A stretch of 11,958 nt of DNA from CAIZGX01 sp044239865. GTDB taxonomy: Bacteria > Bacteroidota > Bacteroidia > Flavobacteriales_D > Sanyastnellaceae. A model generated the notes under the pieces. It saw nothing but the letters and a program-made list of their open reading frames with translations, did no database searches and was not told the DNA's origin. The position numbers and the translations under genes were made by a program. Shown here piece by piece: positions 1-6,027 of the stretch (the stretch's first letter is position 1; each line of letters begins with the position of its first letter). The stretch is from positions 1 to 11,958 of the forward strand of contig JBIIAO010000011.1 of the NCBI GenBank assembly GCA_044239865.1. Reading direction: 5' to 3'.

Positions 1-85
1 GGAACAATATCGCTCATTCAAAAGGCGTTCAATTTTAGGAGAACGGGCAAAAATAGTTCTCTTTTTTAGTAAAATCATTATTGCT

Positions 86-1093
86 ATGAAGAATATCCCA
101 ATTTTTATTTTTGGTATGCTAGTATCGACATTCGCTTATTCCCAGAATTCGGATGGTGAATGGGCATTCAACGAGTTGAGAAAAAATAGCATGAGCGAGT
201 ATGTAGTCATTTCAGAGTATCAGCGTTTGCCCGAATCTTTTTCTATTCGCACGGATTTAGGTAGTATGAGTAGCTACAAGACCTTTACGGAATTTGATTT
301 TTTTCATTCCACCGATAAAGTTGATTTGCTTGGTGAATTGCCAATTGCCGTTCACGAGGTGAATCACGGTATTACCAATGGAAAAGCATACACGGAGTGC
401 AATAGACGAGGGCTGCAAGGATTGAATAACAATTATTATTTCTATACCCCAGCCGGGAATGAAATTTTAGTACGAAGTAATCTTCGATTCTTCCCAACGG
501 GGCGCATCATTCCGCTGATTCCTCAAGACAAACGAAGTTTCCGATTTGACACGTATGTGGAAGGAAATACATCGACACAAACCGATGGTTTGCTTGGTTT
601 GCTCGATGAATTCAACTCATATGCTCATTCTTTAGCAACAGTTTATATGTTGAAGAAATCGTACATGGAAATACCGGGGATGGAATTGAGTCATTATATC
701 TCTTGGAGACAAGATATGCACTCATACGTTCAATCGTATTATGAGTTTAAATATTTCGTTTTACACTACCTGCTTTATGCGAAAACAAATGAAAGAGCGC
801 TTTATACAGAAATAAAAAATAGCCCAGATCTTATGTTGGCTATTTCAACCATTAACAGTGATTTTTTGAGAGTAGTTGATCAATTCAATCAAGAGGATCA
901 AGTGGCTGGTCCAGCTTATTGGAAAAAGAAAGGTTATTCCGTCCTAAAAAATCCTGAGACTGGTTATGAAAACTATAAACAGGGTGGCAGCACCATAGGT
1001 TATGGCTGTAAAATGGACGACAGAGACAAACTTTTACCGGAGATTAATTCGTCGAAATTCAATGAGATAAAAGCTGAATTTTCTATTCGTTAG
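86..1093 (+). CDS. Secreted HExxH protein, putative zinc metalloprotease (uncharacterised)
   Basis: A 335-residue protein that I cannot place in a named family. Residues 1-19 form a signal peptide (Lys2, then a hydrophobic stretch, then AYS before Gln20), so it is exported to the periplasm or beyond; there is no lipobox. Residues 90-94 read HEVNH, a match to the zinc-binding HExxH motif, inside a hydrophobic helix-like context (PIAVHEVNHGI). About 80 residues later LLDEFNSYAH (172-181) offers Glu175 as a possible third zinc ligand, as in gluzincin-type peptidases; that assignment is inference. The C-terminus is Tyr- and Lys-rich and has no recognisable type IX secretion sorting domain. ATG 86 is chosen because the signal peptide begins there. 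The same frame is open upstream to the window edge, so a longer protein cannot be excluded. No clear promoter or Shine-Dalgarno precedes it. It converges on the SDR gene and overlaps its end by 11 bases. Confidence 0.8.
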   Translation: MKNIPIFIFGMLVSTFAYSQNSDGEWAFNELRKNSMSEYVVISEYQRLPESFSIRTDLGSMSSYKTFTEFDFFHSTDKVDLLGELPIAVHEVNHGITNGKAYTECNRRGLQGLNNNYYFYTPAGNEILVRSNLRFFPTGRIIPLIPQDKRSFRFDTYVEGNTSTQTDGLLGLLDEFNSYAHSLATVYMLKKSYMEIPGMELSHYISWRQDMHSYVQSYYEFKYFVLHYLLYAKTNERALYTEIKNSPDLMLAISTINSDFLRVVDQFNQEDQVAGPAYWKKKGYSVLKNPETGYENYKQGGSTIGYGCKMDDRDKLLPEINSSKFNEIKAEFSIR

Positions 1094-1796
1094 GATGAAA
1101 CGGGCGCATAATAATTTCGCTCACATTCACTCCTTTCGGAACTTCAATGGCATTCATAATTTGCTGAGCAACCCATTCAACAGGCATTCCGGCTGCAAAG
1201 CTCGGACGGAACTGCTCAAGTAATGCTTCGTTCTTCGTTTGCTCTACAAAGGGGGTGTTTACAGAACCTGGGCTAATAGTAGTCACACGAACTTTTTTCG
1301 CCAGCTCTGTTCGAATGCTTTCGCTTATAGCAAATACAGCATGTTTTGTAGCGCTATAGACTCCGGAATTTGGAAATACAAAGTGAGAGGCTAACGACCC
1401 AAGGTTTATAACATGCCCGGTAGATGCTACCAAATGCGGAAGACAGGTATGCAGTACGTTCAAAACGCCCTTAATATTTACATCTACCATCGTATGCCAA
1501 TCTTCCAACTTTGCATCTTCTAACAAATCGAAAATACCAAGCCCAGCGTTATTCAGCAGCACGTCTATACCACCCATAGAATCAACAGCAGCAGCAGTCA
1601 TAGCTTTTACTTCTTCAACATTCGTAACATCTGTTTTCAAGAAAAAAGTGTTGGGATTCTTCGACGCCATTTCGGCTAAGACAGCTTCATTTCTTCCGGC
1701 AATGAAAACTTGGTGACCATTTTTAATCGCCAATTCATAGGTGGCAGCACCGATTCCGCTTGTAGCGCCGGTGATTAAGATTCTTTTTTTTGTCAT
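1083..1796 (-). CDS. SDR-family NADP-dependent oxidoreductase
   Basis: Classical short-chain dehydrogenase/reductase of 237 residues, a usual length for the family. Visible motifs are the Rossmann nucleotide-binding TGATSGIG (9-16), NNAG (82-85) and the catalytic tetrad Asn107, Ser134, Tyr147 and Lys151 (YSATK). Arg35 at the end of the second strand (AGRNE) suggests NADP(H) over NAD(H). It is cytoplasmic, with no signal peptide. It resembles the YdfG-type (serine/3-hydroxy acid dehydrogenase) subgroup, but the substrate cannot be read from sequence. The start is set at 1796, where ATG shares one base with the stop of the upstream permease (TAATG). An upstream in-frame ATG at 1859 would add 21 residues lying inside the permease gene, ahead of the conserved N-terminus, and is rejected. 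It is the last gene of the minus-strand operon, and its stop lies within the end of the convergent HExxH gene. Confidence 0.93.
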   Translation of the reverse strand: MTKKRILITGATSGIGAATYELAIKNGHQVFIAGRNEAVLAEMASKNPNTFFLKTDVTNVEEVKAMTAAAVDSMGGIDVLLNNAGLGIFDLLEDAKLEDWHTMVDVNIKGVLNVLHTCLPHLVASTGHVINLGSLASHFVFPNSGVYSATKHAVFAISESIRTELAKKVRVTTISPGSVNTPFVEQTKNEALLEQFRPSFAAGMPVEWVAQQIMNAIEVPKGVNVSEIIMRPFHPNE

Positions 1797-2875
1797 TATT
1801 TCTGAGCTCTTTTGTAAAGTATAAATGCGAGTATTCCGAAAATTAAATTTGGACACCAAACAGCTAAATCTGTGGGAACCCCAAGATTCATTGCGCTTAC
1901 CGCGGTAATTCTTGAGATGAATATAAAAATGAATCCGATAATGATTGCGATTGCCAAATGAAAACCAATACCACCCCTTGCTTTGCGAGAAGCTATGGAT
2001 GCACCGATAAGGGTTAGAACTAAAATTGAAAATGGCGCTGCGGTTCTGTTTTCTTTTTCCAATTCGAATTTTGCAACATTGCCTGATCCACTCAGCTTTT
2101 GATCTTCAATAAACGCATTCAATTCAGACCAATTCATGGTTGCTACAATTTCGGAACGTAAGCCGAAATCTTCCGGAAGAACCTCCAGAACAGTATCTAA
2201 TTTTTGTTTGAAGTAAACCTTCTCGGTGCTGTCTTTGAAGATTCTAACCTGCCCGTTGGTTATGCTCCAAGACTTTGTTTCAGGCTTGTAATTCGCAGAA
2301 GTAGAGATAAGTTTAAACGTGAGTTCGCCGTCTTTCCATCGCTCCAACGAAAAGTTGCTTCCACCTAAATTACCTGGATTGTATCGTTGGAAATAGGCAA
2401 TAAGACCGGGTTCAATTTCACGATGAATGTCCTTGTCTTGAATCGTTAATTGCTCTTTCAGGTACTTTACTTCGAATTCGAATTTTCTTTTGTTCGCAAG
2501 AGGAACAAGGTAATGCCCGAATATTAGGGAGATAGAAATGAGTGAAAACGCAACGATGAAGTATGGTCTTAAAATACGGTTGTAACTAATGCCGGAAGAC
2601 AGCATTGCAATAATTTCTGATTGCTGAGCGAGTTTACTTGTGAACCAGATTACAGTGAGAAAAATAATAAAGGAACTCAGTAAATTTCCAAAGTACAGGC
2701 AGAAGTTGAAGTAATAATCGAAGATAATTTCCCAGAGTGTTGCTTCCGATTGCAAAAGATCATCAATGTTTTCGCTAATGTCAAATACAACGGCAATAAT
2801 TACAAAGGCTCCAATCATGAATAGAAAGGTTCCTATGAATTTTTTAATGATGTATCTGTCTAATATTTTTATCAC
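1796..2875 (-). CDS. LptF/LptG-family permease (LPS export)
   Basis: A 359-residue inner-membrane protein of the YjgP/YjgQ (LptF/LptG) family, which with the LptB ATPase extracts lipopolysaccharide from the inner membrane and passes it to the periplasmic bridge. The layout is canonical: the N-terminal signature DRYIIKKF (6-13), three membrane segments at about 12-32, 55-78 and 104-124, a periplasmic beta-rich domain at about 130-270, and three more segments at about 279-296, 303-322 and 337-355. The coupling-helix region with SSGISYNRILRP (93-104) fits the family. Sequence alone does not separate LptF from LptG, and only one permease is present here. The start is GTG at 2875, overlapping the tgt stop in a GTGA junction. 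The next Met (residue 20) would delete the conserved N-terminus, so GTG is preferred. Pairing with tgt is, from memory, common in Bacteroidota. Confidence 0.93.
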   Translation of the reverse strand: MIKILDRYIIKKFIGTFLFMIGAFVIIAVVFDISENIDDLLQSEATLWEIIFDYYFNFCLYFGNLLSSFIIFLTVIWFTSKLAQQSEIIAMLSSGISYNRILRPYFIVAFSLISISLIFGHYLVPLANKRKFEFEVKYLKEQLTIQDKDIHREIEPGLIAYFQRYNPGNLGGSNFSLERWKDGELTFKLISTSANYKPETKSWSITNGQVRIFKDSTEKVYFKQKLDTVLEVLPEDFGLRSEIVATMNWSELNAFIEDQKLSGSGNVAKFELEKENRTAAPFSILVLTLIGASIASRKARGGIGFHLAIAIIIGFIFIFISRITAVSAMNLGVPTDLAVWCPNLIFGILAFILYKRAQK

Positions 2876-4002
2876 AGGCGAACGGAGAGTCTTTTCACGG
2901 TTTCATCTTTCCAAGCTGCGAATGTACCTTCAATAATTTTTTCACGGGCTGTTTCAACCAAACGTAAATAGAAATTAAGGTTGTGCACTGATGCAATTTG
3001 AAGCGCTAAGATTTCATTTGCAGCGAATAAATGTCTGACGTATGCTTTCGTGTAATAGGAATCTACATAACTATCGCCTGATTCATCAAGTGGAGAAAAA
3101 TCGTTTTCCCACTTTTTGTTCTTCATGTTAATGGTTCCATTCCAAGTAAACAGCATGCCGTTCCTTGCATTGCGCGTAGGCATTACACAATCGAACATGT
3201 CAACACCGAGAGCAATGCATTCCAAAATATTCGCAGGAGTTCCCACACCCATTAAATAGCGCGGTTTGTCGGCAGGAAGAATGGAGCAAACGAGATCAGT
3301 CATTTCATACATCATTTCGTGCGGTTCTCCAACACTCAATCCGCCAATAGCATTTCCAAATGCTCCCTTGTTCGCAATGTATTCAGCACTTTCTTTTCGA
3401 AGGTCAGGGAATACACTTCCTTGGACAATTGGAAACAGTGCTTGCTCGTGACCATACAACGGCGTGGTTTCATCGAGTCTTTTGAAACAACGATCTAGCC
3501 ATTGATTGGTAATGTGAAGCGATTCTCGCGCATATGTTTTGTCGCAAGGGTAGGGAGGACACTCATCGAAAGCCATAATAATATCAGCACCAATGCTACG
3601 CTGAATATCCATTACATTTTCAGGTGTGAATGTGTGTTTCGACCCGTCTATGTGCGATTTGAAAACAACCCCTTCCGTATTTATTTTTCGGTTCTTCGAT
3701 AAACTGTAAACTTGATATCCGCCGCTATCGGTTAGAATAGGGCCGTCCCAATTTATGAATTTGTGCAGCCCGCCGGCCTGTTCTAGAATTTGTGTTCCCG
3801 GACGCAAGTATAAGTGATAGGTATTTCCTAAAATAATTTGTGCCTTCACGTCTTCTTTCAAGTCCTGCTGAGTGACAGCTTTCACGGAACCAATAGTTCC
3901 TACAGGCATGAAAATAGGAGTTTGAATTTTTCCATGTGGAGTCTCTAAAACTCCAGCTCTTGCTTTCGATAATATGTCCTTCGCCTCTATGTAATACTTC
4001 AT
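2872..4002 (-). CDS. tgt: Queuine/preQ1 tRNA-ribosyltransferase (TGT), zinc-cysteine-less form
   Basis: Full-length 376-residue tRNA-guanine transglycosylase. It exchanges G34 of GUN-anticodon tRNAs (Asp, Asn, His, Tyr) for the queuosine precursor preQ1. Visible signatures are FMPVGT (31-36), DSGGYQV (92-98, with the Asp92 general base), FDECPPYP (145-152), PIVQG (191-195), GGLSVGEP (220-227) and VDMFDCVMPTRNARNG (267-282), in which Asp271 is the nucleophile. The zinc site is unusual. Relative to Zymomonas TGT (Cys318, Cys320, Cys323, His349), the equivalent positions here are Gly309, Ser311, Asp314 and His340, so all three cysteines are absent while the histidine remains. My recollection is that other Bacteroidota TGTs show the same loss, so this is probably a lineage trait and not decay. 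The ATG at 4002 overlaps the upstream stop (ATGA), and its own stop overlaps the permease GTG. Confidence 0.97.
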   Translation of the reverse strand: MKYYIEAKDILSKARAGVLETPHGKIQTPIFMPVGTIGSVKAVTQQDLKEDVKAQIILGNTYHLYLRPGTQILEQAGGLHKFINWDGPILTDSGGYQVYSLSKNRKINTEGVVFKSHIDGSKHTFTPENVMDIQRSIGADIIMAFDECPPYPCDKTYARESLHITNQWLDRCFKRLDETTPLYGHEQALFPIVQGSVFPDLRKESAEYIANKGAFGNAIGGLSVGEPHEMMYEMTDLVCSILPADKPRYLMGVGTPANILECIALGVDMFDCVMPTRNARNGMLFTWNGTINMKNKKWENDFSPLDESGDSYVDSYYTKAYVRHLFAANEILALQIASVHNLNFYLRLVETAREKIIEGTFAAWKDETVKRLSVRL

Positions 4003-5852
4003 TTCTTCTTCACTTCAACTTTTGGTTTGTCTTCGAACACCTTGGTTTCAATTTGTGACAGGTGCTGTAGCCAACGTGTAATTTCACTCAATTCATTTGA
4101 AGTAATATTTACGGAACCATTCTTAGCAGAGGTGCGCTCAGTCCATTTGATATGATTTTGCTTAATTGAATTTGTTAAACGAAGTTCACTGTTTGATTTC
4201 GTTGATTGATAGGATAAGTAATTTGATTTTTGAGATAAATTCATACGGTCAAGAGTCATCAGTCTTGTTTGAGCATCTTCACCGAACATTCGAGCAGCTA
4301 ATAAATCTTGTCCAAATTCTTTAGTAGGGAAGTCTAAGCGATTCAAAACAACACCAGCGAATTTTTCTGGATTACTTACGCTCGCATTTAGAGCAATGTA
4401 TCCTCCCAATCCTTCTCCAATGATAAATGTGTTGTCTTTTATCAGACTATAATCTGTCGTGAGTGATGTCAGAAGTAGTTCAATATCTTCAGATAACGAA
4501 CCTACTAAATCAGAATAGGCAAAACCAATTTTAGGTCTGTAGGCATACCTTGTATTCCAGACGAAAACAGCATATCCACTTTGACAAAGATGCTGAACCG
4601 TTGGGTTGAATTCGTTAGAAGAGTAGGGAAGAAAAATGTTTTTCGGAATATAGATTACTAAAGGGTAGCTGGACTTCTCTGCTTTTGTGGGAAGGTACAT
4701 ACGGCCCGATTGCGGGGTAACTTCTCCGGTTTGAATTTGCACTACTTCACTTGAGATAAAAACAGGATTCTTGCCGTCGAATTTATCTGATGATACGGGA
4801 TTAGCTTGATTGTTCTGCCAAATGAAATACTTTGGTTTTGTAATCTCTCCTTGAACGCAGAATAGTATTGTATTGTTCTTCTCAACGTAATCTAAAATTT
4901 GAACGGAAGACCCTTTGTAGCTTGCGGTAGCAAAGCCTACTATTTTTTGGAAAGTACCGATTTGTGACACTTGATATTCTGCCGCATTGATGCTATTAGT
5001 GCTTAATACAATATCATTGCCATGCACAAAAATATCTGTGCAGCTTTCACCGGTTTTGTTATTCAAGGGCTTTATCCCTGTTTTAGAAATCGCACATGCA
5101 TATGTGTTTAAACTTTGAAAATTTGTAATTCCATAAAACACATCTCCGTTGGTGTTGCATCCTTTGGTTTCGAAGTAGTATCCTGAAGAAAATTCAAGTA
5201 AGCTTTTTCCGATTTTTTCGTTCTCGACAGCATAAATGTGCGAAAGCATATTGCTGTGAACGGCAACTCCGACAATTCCTTTTGACTTAGAAAAATACCA
5301 GCCGAATACTTCTCCAACGATAGTTCCAGCGTCGGAATATTTTTTAGAACTGATATCGAATTTCTGTATTGTAGAATTCTCTCCTTTTTGAACACTGAAA
5401 TAAGCAGCATTAGCTGTAGATCCAATGTATTTGTTGGAAGGAATGGTTGCAATGATTTTACTTGTTTCAATTTGAATTATTTCAAATGTTGGCGATTCAT
5501 TGAGGATTTCTAGAGCAATGAACTGGTCGTTAATAAAGAATACCCGTGAAGCATTCTTCACATTGGCGGAATTTATTTCAGTGCTTTTTTCAGACAGAAT
5601 ATCTGTGATTACTAATGAATTTACCCCTCCTGACAATTGAAGTTTAGCAAGCTTATCTCCAGATTCATTGAGGTCGAGAGAAAGAATTTGAGGCTCACTG
5701 AAAAAGAAGGTTGAAGGGTATGGCACATGCGGAATAAGCACAGTTTTGGTTGGATTGGCAGATGGGGGGCTTACTTGTAGGCCTTGGCAAAATGAAACGA
5801 AAGAAGCTAAAACTCCTAACGAACAGAGGAAAATCGAAAGTGTCTTTTTCAT
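3999..5852 (-). CDS. Secreted S9 prolyl-oligopeptidase-like protein, probable pseudoenzyme
   Basis: A 617-residue exported protein with a signal peptide at residues 1-22 (cleavage probably before Gln23; Cys22 is not in a good lipobox). Residues of about 50-380 are beta-strand-rich with propeller-like repeats (for example DLNESGDKLAKLQL at 60-73). Residues of about 395-598 read as an alpha/beta-hydrolase domain of peptidase S9 type: YPLVIYIPK, an SEDIELLLTSL helix, then FIIGEGLGGYIALNAS (476-491), and a RMFGE stretch. The nucleophile elbow, normally GxSxG, is GEGLG, so the catalytic Ser is Glu480 (GAA codon at 4415-4413). By eye, the expected HGxxD region is replaced by YQSTKSN (548-554), and no GEGH-like catalytic His is present near 575-582. 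It is therefore probably non-catalytic, acting as a binding or scaffolding protein; that role is inference. It ends in a Lys-rich tail. It leads the operon with tgt, overlapping it by 4 bases. Confidence 0.82.
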   Translation of the reverse strand: MKKTLSIFLCSLGVLASFVSFCQGLQVSPPSANPTKTVLIPHVPYPSTFFFSEPQILSLDLNESGDKLAKLQLSGGVNSLVITDILSEKSTEINSANVKNASRVFFINDQFIALEILNESPTFEIIQIETSKIIATIPSNKYIGSTANAAYFSVQKGENSTIQKFDISSKKYSDAGTIVGEVFGWYFSKSKGIVGVAVHSNMLSHIYAVENEKIGKSLLEFSSGYYFETKGCNTNGDVFYGITNFQSLNTYACAISKTGIKPLNNKTGESCTDIFVHGNDIVLSTNSINAAEYQVSQIGTFQKIVGFATASYKGSSVQILDYVEKNNTILFCVQGEITKPKYFIWQNNQANPVSSDKFDGKNPVFISSEVVQIQTGEVTPQSGRMYLPTKAEKSSYPLVIYIPKNIFLPYSSNEFNPTVQHLCQSGYAVFVWNTRYAYRPKIGFAYSDLVGSLSEDIELLLTSLTTDYSLIKDNTFIIGEGLGGYIALNASVSNPEKFAGVVLNRLDFPTKEFGQDLLAARMFGEDAQTRLMTLDRMNLSQKSNYLSYQSTKSNSELRLTNSIKQNHIKWTERTSAKNGSVNITSNELSEITRWLQHLSQIETKVFEDKPKVEVKKK

Positions 5853-5856
5853 GTTT

Positions 5857-5864
5857 CAAATTTA
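5857..5864 (-). promoter_or_regulatory. Candidate -7 box (TAAATTTG) for the tgt operon
   Basis: Read on the minus strand, TAAATTTG matches the Bacteroidota primary-sigma -7 consensus TAnnTTTG at every fixed position. It ends only four bases before the ATG of the S9-like gene, so transcription from it would start at or next to the start codon, giving a nearly leaderless mRNA. No good TTG lies at the usual -33 distance. The match is good but short, and the box could be chance in AT-rich DNA. Confidence 0.35.
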
Positions 5865-5953
5865 GTGAAGGTTAGGCAGAATGAAGTTATTCACATTCAA
5901 AGAGTCCTGTTTTTTATAATTCTAACTGAAAATGACTTTTTAGTTCGGATTAG

Positions 5954-5969
5954 AGGGGGTATATTTGCT
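5954..5969 (+). promoter_or_regulatory. Candidate glnN promoter (sigma-54-like and/or -7 box)
   Basis: The 16 bases AGGGGGTATATTTGCT can be read in two ways. TATATTTG (5960-5967) is a full match to the Bacteroidota -7 box TAnnTTTG, though with a poor -33 partner. The same stretch has the GG-N10-GC spacing of a sigma-54 -24/-12 promoter, with a perfect TTGCT at -12 and only GG matching at -24. Either reading gives a transcript starting at about 5974-5980, leaving a leader of roughly 50 bases before glnN. Nitrogen control of a glutamine synthetase by sigma-54 would be natural, but the weak -24 element makes the primary-sigma reading at least as likely. Confidence 0.4.
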
Positions 5970-5994
5970 CAAAATTGTAAAAAATCACAAACCA

Positions 5995-6013
5995 CCCCCT
6001 TAAAATTAGGGGG
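5995..6013 (+). repeat. G/C-run inverted repeat in the glnN leader
   Basis: CCCCCT (5995-6000) and AGGGGG (6008-6013) are perfect inverted repeats around a 7-base AT loop, ending 14 bases before the glnN ATG. In RNA they would form a compact GC hairpin just ahead of the A-rich initiation region. A third copy, AGGGGGT (5954-5960), lies in the promoter and is complementary to ACCCCCT (5994-6000). The element could be an RNA switch controlling translation, or a DNA operator with repeated half-sites. No U-run follows, so it is not an ordinary terminator. Confidence 0.5.
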
Positions 6014-6027
6014 CAACGACAAAAAAT

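Noticed and set aside
10..22. Lipoprotein signal in the S9-like protein (Cys10 or Cys22), in protein residue numbers.
   Set aside because: The residues before each Cys (IFL and VSF) do not fit the L-[A/S]-[G/A]-C lipobox. Cleavage before Gln23 by signal peptidase I is more likely.
1..78. A minus-strand frame starting with ATG at 78 and open to the left edge (26 codons), possibly a divergent gene.
   Set aside because: It is too short to judge and contains no recognisable motif. It would leave only 7 bases between two divergent start codons with no promoter. The frame of the HExxH gene is also open through this stretch, so the edge is ambiguous.
1797..1859. Extended N-terminus for the SDR from ATG 1859.
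   Set aside because: The extra 21 residues precede the canonical MTKKRILITGATSGIG start and lie within the permease coding sequence. The TAATG junction at 1796 is the natural start.
5108..5470. A 120-codon frame on the same strand within the S9-like gene, considered as a sign of a frameshift.
   Set aside because: The main frame stays open with propeller-like content across the whole stretch, and the alternative frame has no domain character.
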